Shown here piece by piece: positions 23,494-34,503 of a stretch of DNA of 64,000 nt. The notes beneath the pieces are model-generated. The model saw nothing but the letters and a program-made list of their open reading frames with translations, was not told the DNA's origin and did no database searches. The translations under genes were made by a program, and so were the position numbers. How positions within the stretch are numbered: the first letter of the stretch is position 1; each line of letters begins with the position of its first letter. This DNA is from Adineta vaga (lineage: Eukaryota > Rotifera): contig CP075495.1 in assembly GCA_021613535.1 (NCBI GenBank), positions 13,640,001-13,704,000 on the forward strand, in the 5' to 3' direction.

Positions 23494-26400
23494 TCACAAA
23501 GGTTCGCGTGATGATGGCGATGCTGATGACGAACTATATCGTTTATGACGATGATGTTTCTTACTTTTTCGATGTCGTCGATATTGATCATCTGTTATTG
23601 AGGATGAAGAAATAGGTGAACGTGAACGCGAACGTGAACGTGATTGACTACGGCTACTGTCTCTTCGAGATCGTTTGTGATGATTATGATGATGACTTTT
23701 ATGATGATGGTGATGATGATGTTTATGTGATTTCTTCTTTTTTTTCTTTTTCTTATGTTTTGTTGGTGATGATGATGACGTATTTGATTGTTCATCAAGG
23801 GATTTTCTTTGTGAAGACGTAGAATTAGGATCAGGATCAGAATTTGAAGTATTAACAAGGTTAGAAGATGGAGGTGCAAGAATTGGTACTGAAGGTGATG
23901 TCTGTGATTCTTCAATGCGTGGTTTTTTAATTATAGGTTGTTGAAGTTCTAATGAATCATCATTAGTTTCATCATCATCATCATCATCGTCCTCATCATC
24001 ATCATAATGATTATATGAGCTCGAAATTGATGCAAGTCCATTGAGTGTTGACGATGGTCCAGATGTTTTAATAATTAATTTTAGTGGGGATGAAGTTGAT
24101 TGTATAGTTGATAATGAAGTTGCTGGAGATATTGTATAGTTACTATTCTTTGTCGTTGATAAAATAATCGGAGTTGAATGGGATTTATTAACAAGTTTGG
24201 AAGTGGATAATGTTGTTACATTTGTATTCAATGTTGATTTATCTTGTAATGGTATCGGCTTCAAAGAAGAAAAGCAAGTAAAATAATCAGAAAATAAATT
24301 AAAAAGACTATGAATTTTTGTACCTTTTGTTTTGGGAGAAAACTCCATTTTGGAATGCGCATTACAATTGGTGCTCGTTTTTCTGTAGATAAAGCATTAT
24401 TACCATCAGTTGTCTCAGAATTAGTTGTGACAATCGATGGTTTAGTTAAAGATGATGTTATTGTTTTTAAAGTTCCATTTTGTCCATTAGCTAAATAATA
24501 ACTCGTATTATAGAACAGATTGTTTCTTTTTCCTTTTAATATAATCAAGAGAATTTCAAATTATATTTTTACTCTTAATTTGAGGTTATATGATGAGTAC
24601 TTATGATTATTCGATTGAACTTCTCACTACATAATCTTCTTTGCATTATTCTTATCAGTTCATATTAGATTAAGTGATTTAAAAGCTGTTCAAAGATCAT
24701 ATGATAAGAACTAACAAGAAAAGTAAATATTTGTTATGTTAATAAATCTCAATAGGATATTTTCATTTAAGACAAAGAAAAACATTTTTGCAAATATATT
24801 CATACTTTGTTTGACAAGATTTTGGACGGGTACTTGACGTGGTGTAAAAATTGTTGCATTCTTTATAGTTGATTGTTGTTCACTGTTGTTTAATTTACCA
24901 TTCTGATAAACAAGTTTACTCGTAGTCGTAGTTGTTGTTGCCGCTGCTGCTGCTGCTGTTGTTGTTGATTGATATGATAGATTTGTTGTCGTTGCCGTTG
25001 CCGTTGATGATGAACCGTTAGTATCCGAATTTGTTGTTGGTGTTTCTTTAATATAACACAAAATATATGCACCATGTTGTGTTAAAACTTGATTTAAATC
25101 ACATTGTGTCATTGTTGTATCATCGGCTTTGTACCAGCGATTATTTGGTGAACGTACATAGGCAAAATAATGTCCCGAATGCATAGATGCACCAACATGT
25201 ACTAATACAGCATACAAACGATAATTTAATAAATCATCATTCGAACTTTCTTCACTCATATACGGAGTAACATTTAAATATTCTGGATAACGTACAAGAT
25301 GTGATAATTTATGTGAATTTTTACCAAATTCAAAACGTTTTAAATTAATTAATAGAATTTTCGATGCTTTATGTAATGTATATCGTTTTATTGCTGGGAC
25401 TAATTGTTTACATTTTATACAACGATAAAGATTTTCACCCGATAATGTTTCACGACAAACAAATTGTTGTAATGATTGCGGTAAATCGGCATGATTACGT
25501 ACACCAACAATCCAAGTATATTGTACTTCAAATGTATCTGATGTATGACGGCAACGTGTACATACGACTCGTGAACGTAAAACAAGACCAAAAAGGTCAT
25601 GGAATATAGTTTGGGAATGACATAGTTGTTCATAAGATGTACCAGATGATGGACGTAAACGTTCAGGTGGTTGAGATGATCGAAGACATCCATCAACAAT
25701 TTTATCAATTAAACAAATAAGAAATTCACTTGCATCTTCTTGACGGCCAACTTTGAATGTTGTCGAAATTTCTTTTATACGACGAACAATATTATTTGGA
25801 TTTGCAGCAGCACCAACGGATGATGAAAAGGATGAATTGGAATTTTTCGAATGAATTAATTTAACAATACGTTCAGCTTCACAAAATAAACAAAATTGTT
25901 TTTCTAATTTAACACGACAACATTGATTATGAGAATTACATAGAAGCCATTGAACAAGTGGAGGAGTATTTGCTAAACATTGTAATGATGCATTGATAAA
26001 ACATGTATTACCAAGATTTACTAAACCCGAACCACGATCTTTTAATAATTCCCAATTCATCATCAATGATGTACTACTATTTGATGAAGATGATGATGAT
26101 GATGACGAAGATGATGATTGAGAAGGTGGGGATAACGAATGATTTCCATTCGTATTTTCATTACTACATGAAACATATGTTGAACGATATTGATGTGCAG
26201 AATTTGTACCATTTGTTCCATTCGTTGTATTATTATTAAATGCAGTTAATAAAACATCATTATTAGCCGGCATGATTTTAGTATGAATATTTTCACTTGG
26301 AATTAATGTATAATTTTGACTTAAATTCTCTAATGAAGTTTTTGTATATGATTTAAAAACAAGTTTTTCTTTCAAGATAGTATGTTCAGTAGCAATAGAT

Positions 26401-26519
26401 TGATTAACTGGGAAATCTTTTATTGATTTTTGTTCATTTGACAATGAACAATTTGTTTGTTTTGATAGACGCGAAGACATATAGCGTCCACAAACATCAC
26501 CGAGATCAGTTTTGGGCAT
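23494..26519 (-). CDS. Ubiquitin carboxyl-terminal hydrolase, USP36/USP42 type
   Basis: Cysteine-protease deubiquitinase. The catalytic Cys box GLVNLGNTCFINASLQCLA places the nucleophile near residue 173. Zinc-ribbon pairs are VCTRC and YRCIKCKQ, and the His box is SGHYFAYVRS followed by WYKADDTTM. Spacing and the long disordered tail fit the USP36/42 group, which acts in the nucleus/nucleolus. Three exons: 24807-26519, 24325-24490 and 23494-24258. The N-terminus has a poly-Ser run; the tail carries an acidic run, a Lys-rich/poly-His block (KKKKKKKK, then HHHHHHH) and an RS-like segment. The start used is the first Met of the main frame, three bases after a TTTATTTAG acceptor. An upstream ATG (about 26719, MASRFVHRSEI) ends in a donor but would not join in phase, so it is probably leader sequence. 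Confidence 0.85.
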
Positions 26520-27212
26520 AACCTAAATAAAATAGAACATATATTACATAGGGAAAATATTTTAATATTTTATCTTCTAATGCGAATTTAATGAAATTGA
26601 CAGATGTACATATGATTATGACATGTTAGATATTGTAATATAGAGAGTAGAAAAAAACCTGAATACATACCAAGAAGAATTAATATTAATTTCACTTCTA
26701 TGAACAAATCTAGATGCCATAAGAGAAATGAAAATGATCTAAAATTGAATTAATGAATCTGATCTGATTTCGTTCAAGGAGAGAAAGAAAAAAAAAGTTA
26801 GCATGAAGAAAAATTTAATGCTACACTACTCTCTTTCTCGTTCTACTATTTCATGTCGCCATCAATGTCGAACGAATAAAAATGGACCCGTTACCTATCT
26901 TTGTCTAAAATGAATGTTCGAATTAGAAGATTTTCTATTTGAAAAAAAAATTATTCATCTACAAAGAGAATTTCTTTTTGATTAGAATAAAATTTTTAGG
27001 AAATTTTTCTAATTTTCTAGCGTCCTCTATCATTTTCGAATCGGCTGGACCAATCGATGATCTTATCTATCTTTTTCTCTTCCCATCCACATCTACTCTT
27101 AGTCAGAGACATTGTCATATTCACAATATAAATAAATTCATTTTTGACAAAAGAAACATTCTATTTTCTTTCTAGTCCAAAAGAAGAAGAAGAAGAAATT
27201 AAATCACATCCT
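26520..27212. other. Divergent promoter region between USP and RER1 genes
   Basis: The USP and RER1 genes point away from each other here. A short exon-like segment on the minus strand (about 26670-26719) ends in a GGTATGTATTC donor. On the plus side a TTTTCTTTCTAG acceptor lies about 37 bases before the RER1 start. No other gene is seen. Confidence 0.5.
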
Positions 27213-27827
27213 ATGGATACGTTAGGTGGTATGGATAAAGGTGGATCAGCATCAGCTGTCAGTTCATTCAGTCGTATAGGCATGTATATTCAACATATAC
27301 TTGATCGTGTCACACCATTTGTAGCAATTCGATGGATAACTAATTTCGTCTTATTAATCATTTTTGCTCTTCGTATTTTTTATGTACAAGGATTTTATAT
27401 CATCGCGTATGGTCTTGGAATATTTCTACTCAATCAATTTATTCTTTTCTTAACGCCAAAACAAGATCCATCATTACGTGATATGGACGATGATGATGGT
27501 GATCATGCGCCACGTTTACCAACACGATCAACCGATGAATTTCGACCATTTATGCGTCGTTTACCGGAATTTAAATTTTGGTATACAACATTTAAAGCTA
27601 TAGTTATCAGTTTACTTTTAACCTCATTATCTATCTTTGATATTCCTGTCTTTTGGCCAGTGCTTGTTATTTATTTTTTCACTTTATTTTTCTTGACCAT
27701 GCGGCAACGTATAGCACATATGATTCAATATCGTTATGTTCCATTTTCATATGGAAAAGTGAAATATCCTGGTAAAAATGAAGGACCACCAGGTGGAGCA
27801 CCAGGCATTAAAATATCATCATATTAA
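27213..27827 (+). CDS. RER1: RER1, ER-retention sorting receptor
   Basis: RER1 retrieves membrane proteins from the cis-Golgi to the ER. The uninterrupted frame encodes about 204 residues from MDTLGGMDKGG. Four hydrophobic segments in the expected W-shaped arrangement are seen: WITNFVLLIIFALRIFYVQG, FYIIAYGLGIFLLNQFILFL, FKAIVISLLLTSLSIFDIPV and FWPVLVIYFFTLFFLTM. The diagnostic loop FLTPKQDPS and the RLPEFKFWY motif are present, as is the C-terminal MRQRIAHMIQYRYVPFSYGK. The upstream in-frame extension lies across a splice acceptor and is less likely to be translated. The FEN1 gene follows on the same strand 320 bases later. Confidence 0.93.
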   Translation: MDTLGGMDKGGSASAVSSFSRIGMYIQHILDRVTPFVAIRWITNFVLLIIFALRIFYVQGFYIIAYGLGIFLLNQFILFLTPKQDPSLRDMDDDDGDHAPRLPTRSTDEFRPFMRRLPEFKFWYTTFKAIVISLLLTSLSIFDIPVFWPVLVIYFFTLFFLTMRQRIAHMIQYRYVPFSYGKVKYPGKNEGPPGGAPGIKISSY

Positions 27828-28147
27828 TCAATGGACAACATTGAAATCATTTTTTATTAGGTTACTTGTCTGTTTTTCCTTATGTTGAAATGAAATCTAT
27901 CCACTTCGATTTTTCTTCTGTGTGTTTGTTTTATTATTATTCTTGTGTTCCTTTTTATTGTTCTTCAGTTATCTACTATGATTATTTTTCGTCTTCTTCT
28001 TTTTTTCTTCTGTTTTCTATATGCTATACTTACAAGAAAAAAGACTAAAACAATTAACAACAAGAACAATATTTTATTTTCGATATTTAAATGTGCTTTA
28101 TTTGTTTGTTTTTCAGAATTTCTCATACTTGATCAGTTGAAAAACTC

Positions 28148-31100
28148 ATGGGAATTCATAATTTAGCAAAATTAATTGCTGATCAAGCACCAGGATCTAT
28201 CAAAGAAGGTGAAATCAAGAATTATTTTGGACGAAAGATTGCAATTGATGCGTAAGTTAATACACAATTTGATTCATTCAATGATCAGTGAATATGATCT
28301 TTATGCGTGTAGATTTCTTCATATTGTATCGTTTGTCTGTGTAGGTTTGTTAGAGAGAAGAAGTAGTAAATCGTTTCCAAATGCTAAGTTCTACCTTTAG
28401 TTTCCTCAAGAGATTCGACTATTTTCCTTTTACTTAAAAGAATTTCTTTCTATTCTATTACGAGCATTCATTGTTAATCTATTAAAACGAAGATTTCAAT
28501 CGATATTATGCTAGTGAGAATAAATCAAAATAGACGAAAGTAAACGATGAATGGAGGGGTTGCCAGATAGTACTCATGCTAAAAAATACTTTAAATGAAC
28601 TTCGTTTATATTCATTTATTTGAAATCTAAATATGTATTTTGAAAATTTTAATTGTCAATAGAAAAATATTTACATTTTGTAGTTCTATGTCAATATATC
28701 AATTTCTGATTGCTGTTCGACAAAATGGCGAAACTCTAACCAATGAAAGTGGTGAAACAACTAGTCATTTAATGGGCATGTTCTATCGAACAATTCGTAT
28801 GATTGAACATGGTATTAAACCAGTGTATGTATTTGATGGTAAACCACCTCAAATGAAATCCAAAGAATTAGAAAAACGTCTTGAACGACGAACAGAAGCT
28901 GAAGCTGAAATGTCCAAAGCTGCCGAAGCTGGTAAGTTCGAATAAGACTGATTTTAGCTAAATATCATTTTTTTTTTATTGTCAATTATTTTGAAAATGA
29001 TTTATTTCTCTTTTTTCATTCGAAATAGGTGATGAAGAAGCATTTGATAAATACGCTCGTCGGACGGTTAAAGTCACTCGTGAACATAATGAAGAGTGTA
29101 AGCGTTTATTAAAGCTAATGGGTGTACCTTATGTCGATGCACCAACTGAAGCTGAAGCACGTGAGTATGATTTTTTTCATCGATTTGATAATTATATTTC
29201 ACATTGTTCAGAATGTGCAGCATTAGTTAAACAAGGCAAAGTGTACGGAGTTGGTACTGAAGATATGGACGTAAATATAACGAAAAGAAAAGAATTTCAT
29301 TTAGTTTATTTATCTTTCTAGGCATTAACATTTGGTACTGATGTACTTATTCGTCATTTAACATTTAGTGAAGCTAGGTTGGTGAAATAACAGACATGAT
29401 AATTTTTCAAACTGATTTCTCGTTTAGAAAAATGCCAATTCGTGAATATACACTTGCAAAAGTTCTTCAAGGTTTAGGCATTAATTTTGAAGAAGTAAGA
29501 TTAATTATGAGTTTTGAATTGAATTCTACTATTTTTCATTTGTTTAGTTTATGGATCTATGTATTTTACTTGGATGTGATTATTGTGATTCAATTAAAGG
29601 TATTGGACAAAAACGTGCACTTGATCTTATCAAACAATATCGTAATATTGAAACTATTCTTAAAAATATTGATAAAAACGTAAAATGAATTCATCTATTT
29701 TTGTCAATATCAAAATTCTTTTCTTGTTCGTTAAAGAAATATGTTGTACCTGATGAATGGGCATTTGAACAAGCACGAGAATTATTTAAAGAACCTGACG
29801 TTCTATCTGGTGATGCAGTTGAGGTTTGTACATTCTTTTCTTGATTTGAATTTATTTTGATGCTTTTAGCTCAAATGGAATGAGCCTGATGAAGAAGGTC
29901 TTATTACCTATATGGTCAAGGAAAAAGGATTCACGTAAGTTGAAGAAAATTTCTCTCAATGAACGAAGTTTAACTTCGAGATTATTTATTTGAATGAAGA
30001 GTAAATGAAAATATCGGAATAATTTACACGAAACATGAAATATTGTATGGATAAAATAGTAGAATTAATGTTCATTTTGAATGGAATTTATGATTTTTTT
30101 TCATGCTTGATAATGACGTGGATTAATTGCATCGAGTACAGCATTCATTTCACCTTGTTTTGAACGGATTAATTCACGTAATCCACCATTGTTATCAACA
30201 AAACCCATGGCTTGCATTTTTTCTAAACAATCATCAATTGCTTTTTCAATTGGATTGACAATTGGGGTTGATTCTTCGACTACTGGTGTTGCTTCGTGAT
30301 TGTCATTATTTATTGTTGGTGTTAAATCGGGATATTTTGGTACAGCGTCATGTTCCCGTTGCGAATCCATATCGTTTGTTGCACTTTGTTGTTGTTCTTC
30401 TTCTTGTTGTGTCGTTGGGGTTTGTTGTTGTTGCTCTTCTTGTTGTTGATTTGTTGCTGAATTTCGTTCATCGACATGATAATCACAATCGATACCAAAA
30501 GGTGATAATGTTTGTTGTAAATATTGTCCAACACTTTCAAGATATTGTTTTGAATTTTGCATATGTGCTTGTGTATTGTTTTTCAACGAATCTAAATGCT
30601 GTTGGATATGAGCTCGAAAATGTGCAGTATTTGATGGATTAGGTAACCATTGAGGAATTTGAGATTGAACCTGTTCCATGAAATTTCGGTTGGGAATAAA
30701 TGGTGGTGGTGGTGGCATATGATGTGGATGTGGATGTGGATGTGGATGTGGATGTGGGTGAGGGTGAGGATGAGGAAAATGACCAGGATAAGGACCATTT
30801 GGACGGCGAAAATTTCCTGGTTTAGTTATTTTAATCATATTATGTTCGGAATGAATACCAGCTGCTGAACAATTTTCGCATAAATCATAATTTGGACAAA
30901 CGAAACATTTGTAACGAAAACCTTCTATGGGACCTTGACAACCGTCACATTGGACACCAACATGGTGTTCTTTATTTCGTGTCTCCTGTTGTTGTTGTTG
31001 TTGTTGTTGACGAGTTGATTGATTGTTCGTAATAAAAACCTTAAGTGAATTTGCATCTTTATTTAAAGCAATCGCTGAACGTAATTCATCATTGGAGCTG

Positions 31101-32100
31101 AATGTAATACGTTCGTTTTCCTCATCAAGATATTGAAGAGTAAAATCATTGTTCGATTGAAATGATGCAATTTTTGTTTGTAATTCTTGGTAAGCATCGT
31201 TTTGTGATGAAATATCGATCTAAAAGAAATAAAATAAAATTGATGAAGACATATTTCTAACAGTAACATACTGCAAATCGACGAATTTCATGTTGTTCGT
31301 GTCCTTGTTTAGTAAAATAAGCTTTAATATAGTATGTGCTAGACATGTTGTTGAATTAGATTACAATTGTAAAATAAGAAAAAAAGTGTAAGTTTGTCGT
31401 TGTTATATATGTTTATCTTAAAGAGAAAAAAAGGGTGAAAAACATAGTATGATTCATAGATATACGAAGGGTTGAGACGAGAAAAGAAAGAAAGAAAGAA
31501 TGATCGAGAGAATAATAGAAAGAAAAACGTCGCAATGACAAACAGAGCGGCGGCAGATCATGCTTACATAATACGTGAATAACATTGTGTGTTTTTTGAT
31601 AATTGTTTTCACCTATTAAAAATAAGATAAAGCTGAATTAGTAATACAAAAGGAAAAACATTTTCCCGGGTGTAAACGAAGTTTTTTTGATGACGTATAA
31701 TCATATGCATGACATTATAATACAGGTGTCGTACAAAGTGATCGGATATAACTTACATATGATAGAAAACCAAAATATTGATTTTTTTATACTCTCTATT
31801 TAGGGAAGACCGTATTCGTAATGGTATTAAGAAATTAACAAAAGCGCGAACAACAACACAACAAGGTCGATTAGATTCGTTTTTTACAATCTCTCATACA
31901 GTATCAGCTTCGACACCAAATTCGAAAAAAGCTGTATGTATATATATTTTAATGAAAAGATTCCTTTATGAGAATTATTTCATCATTTTAAGGAAGCACA
32001 AACTGTCGCTAATAAAGGTCTTAAACGAAAAAATGGTCCTGGTAATGATACCACTCCTAAAAGTAAAGCCGGTGGTGGTGCTAGTAAGAAACCTAAATAA
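28148..32100 (+). CDS. FEN1: Flap endonuclease 1
   Basis: FEN1 removes 5' flaps in Okazaki fragment maturation and base excision repair in the nucleus. About eleven exons give [20 protein letters not shown], the active-site residues in [26 protein letters not shown] and [12 protein letters not shown] (seven metal-binding acidic positions conserved), and a canonical PCNA-binding PIP box QGRLDSFF before a basic tail ending ASKKPK. The first intron is about 430 bases. The penultimate region holds a 1.9-kb intron (29937 to about 31800) between KEKGFT and [11 protein letters not shown], and a complete p62-type gene lies inside it on the other strand. A TTTGTTTGTTTTTCAG acceptor sits about 32 bases before the ATG. 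Confidence 0.92.
30101..31346 (-). CDS. SQSTM1: p62/sequestosome-1-like autophagy receptor (nested in FEN1 intron)
   Basis: p62 (ref(2)P in flies) gathers ubiquitinated cargo for selective autophagy. Two exons (31272-31346, 30101-31219) encode 397 residues. A PB1 domain starts at the N-terminus ([20 protein letters not shown] ... [20 protein letters not shown]). A ZZ zinc finger follows ([20 protein letters not shown], then [10 protein letters not shown]) and a UBA domain ends the protein ([20 protein letters not shown]). The stretch [19 protein letters not shown] matches the conserved segment before the p62 regulatory region. Between ZZ and UBA are a (His-Pro)n repeat encoded by a GGATGT microsatellite and Gln-rich tracts. 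A vertebrate-like DDDWTHL LIR is not seen; KYPDL could serve. No KEAP1-binding DPSTGE motif was found. The whole gene lies within a FEN1 intron on the opposite strand. Confidence 0.85.
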
Positions 32101-33528
32101 ATATGTCTTTCAAATCAAAAACTAATCTACAATTGTATTCTTATTTGAAAAATCTCTTCTATTTTTGTTATGATCTATGATTAAATTACATGAGCATTTA
32201 TGTTTGTCAGATCTATTTCTTGATTCTCTATGTATAGATATTATTATTTTTTGTGAATGTTGTCTGTTAAATGTATATTATTTTTTTGGGAAATGCGATA
32301 CAAATAAATCTGATAATGATATTTTCTTCTGATCAAAACATATTCATACATAATTAGAAGGACGACATACATTGATTGTCATATCAGCAGCAGATGTATT
32401 TTCTCATCTATAAACTTATATTGTTCGATCTATTCACGAAAGAGATAAACAGGATGATTACAATTGACATATCTATTCACTATAGTTATATACATATATA
32501 ACCGATAATCATTACGATTGCATAAATATATTGAACATTTTATTGCTGACAGAGTGTCATTACTGTTATATAACCACTAATTTTAAATTACTTGACGTGT
32601 AAAATGTCTTTCCATTCTATCACACATTCATATATGATGATTATCTCGATTGAAAACAATATACCAGTATGTTCATCGATGACAATCATTAAGTTTACAT
32701 CATTCAAGCAATTAAAATATCGGCATAGTTTCGTCTTACTCTCGACTATTGCTGTGTTGTACCAAAGGAGAAGAGCATTATTCAATGGTATCTATCACCT
32801 TTGAATCTGTATTGAGTATAGGCGGATATGCTGTTCAAATTGATCCTCTTTGATTCATTTATTTGAACATGCGATTATGATTTATGGCGCATTGAAAACT
32901 AGCGGCGGATGCGTCAATGTCATATCGAATTGAGTATATTGAAAAGAAAAACAAACGCGTGCCGAACTACATGAAAGATCAGAACAAAAAAATTAGCGAA
33001 GGATGAACATGCTTTAGTTCAAAAAGATACTCACATTAATATGAACATCATGCAAACGATGATGATTCAAAATTAAACAATCACGCATCACATGTCCAGT
33101 CGAATTCATCGTTTAGAAAATGTTTTACAGAGAGAAACGAAAACTTTCTAAATATTCAATCTTAAGAAGTTTAGTTTAAAATAGTTTTGCTTTAAGTTTC
33201 TTCGACATATGTGACGATGAACCATGAGTTAGAAGGCATTCTCTATTATTTATCAGTTTTCGTTAATTCTGGTAGTCTAGACAGAAAACTAAATTCAAAG
33301 ATTTGATGCAACTATTTCAAAAGAGTTCAAATGATAAAGAAGAGAAACAGCTGATTTATTAGGTTGAAAGCAAACAGAAGGAAGCGAAAACGTAGCTCAT
33401 TGGCTAAGCCATCTTCTCTTCTCTCTCTCTCTCTTCCTCTTCCTCTTCCTCTTCCTCTCTCTCTGTACGTTCAAGGATATAAATATCGACAGTGAAATAT
33501 AACTCACATCATTCATTCACTAGAAAAC
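32101..33528. other. Intergenic region with CT-rich promoter tract
   Basis: No gene seen. The FEN1 3' end contains an AATAAA at about 32302. Just upstream of the cyclin-like gene, at about 33415-33465, a pyrimidine tract of (CT)n and (CTTCCT)n repeats lies about 65 bases before the start codon and may mark its core promoter. Confidence 0.5.
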
Positions 33529-34503
33529 ATGAATACATCATCGTCATCTGTCTGTTCTCTTGAAGAATATATCAATGCTGCACCTGATCCACAACTTTCT
33601 GCTTCAGAATCAAAACTTCTTGTTACTCTTCTCAGTGAAGAAGATCAATATCAATACAATCAACTACTTAATATAGTGCTTCCTGACGATATTCAACACC
33701 TTCTTCATCAAGTAAGATCTCTTTTTCTCATCAAAATATTTATCTTTCAATTCCTCTCTTCTAGATTTCATTACTTCTTCATCTTTCATCTTCTGCAATA
33801 TGGATGGCTACTATTCTTTTGAAAAAACTTCTCATTGAAGAACATTCACTCGATCTTCTCATCATTCTTGCTTGTGTAACACTCTCATCCAAATATCAAG
33901 ATTCCTCATCACAACCGATCGATTATGAACTTCTTGCTCATTGTTGTCAGATCGAGAATATTCAACATATTCATGTAAGTCGATATCTATTACATAAAAC
34001 CATATTTGGAAATTCATCTATATCTTAGGATGCTGAAACAGATCTTCTGGAATTGTTCTCATACGACATTACCGCTCTAACTCCTGATCATTTCTTTACT
34101 TATTTATCCAATCTCGACAACGATTGCAAACATTTAGTTGGACAAGTTCAATCTCTTCTTTCACAGATCATTTCACTTCCATATGAAACATCCAGTACGT
34201 AAACTACACACATCTATATTTATTTCGTTTAACATAGTTCTTCTTTTTTTTATTTTATAGAATTTATTCACACGTATCCATGTAGTATCGTAGTACTATC
34301 ACTCATATGTATGAATACAACACATACTTTTGCCATTGAACACATCAAAAGTTTTCTTGCACATAAAAAAGATTCTTCATATTACTTGGTATGTTGATCG
34401 ATATTCATTGCTTTCTTTCATCTATATATATTTATTTTTCACTGATTTCTAGAATCAACTATTACATTGTACAGCACAATTTCACACTGTTTTATCCTCA
34501 TGA
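33529..34503 (+). CDS. Divergent cyclin-like protein
   Basis: Five exons (33529-33711, about 33765-33974, about 34029-34196, about 34261-34388, 34453-34503) encode about 245 residues. The predicted helices carry a cyclin-box pattern: AIWMATILLKKLLIEEHSLD, LLIILACVTLSSKYQD (compare the LLIASKYEE motif), then IHDAETDLLELFSYDITALT followed by HFFTYL (compare ExxxLxxLxYxLxxPTxxxFL), and a second half ILPYETSKFIHTYPCSIVVL-like helical region. Cyclins activate cyclin-dependent kinases; the partner and phase cannot be told from this sequence. It is short, lacks a recognisable destruction box and is diverged, so another cyclin-fold protein is possible. The stop was chosen after splicing at the last TTTCTAG acceptor, which preserves phase. 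Confidence 0.55.

Noticed and set aside
23046-23591. Long minus-strand open frame rich in Phe/Ser/Leu
   Set aside because: It is the complement of a purine-rich low-complexity stretch; no conserved pattern, and it overlaps the end of the USP gene.
26670-26719. Upstream coding exon of the USP gene (MASRFVHRSEI)
   Set aside because: Splicing to the acceptor before the main frame puts it out of frame, so it is more likely leader sequence.
30710-30770. Hexamer repeat read as telomere-like or CRISPR-like array
   Set aside because: It encodes the in-frame His-Pro tract of p62; there are no spacers.
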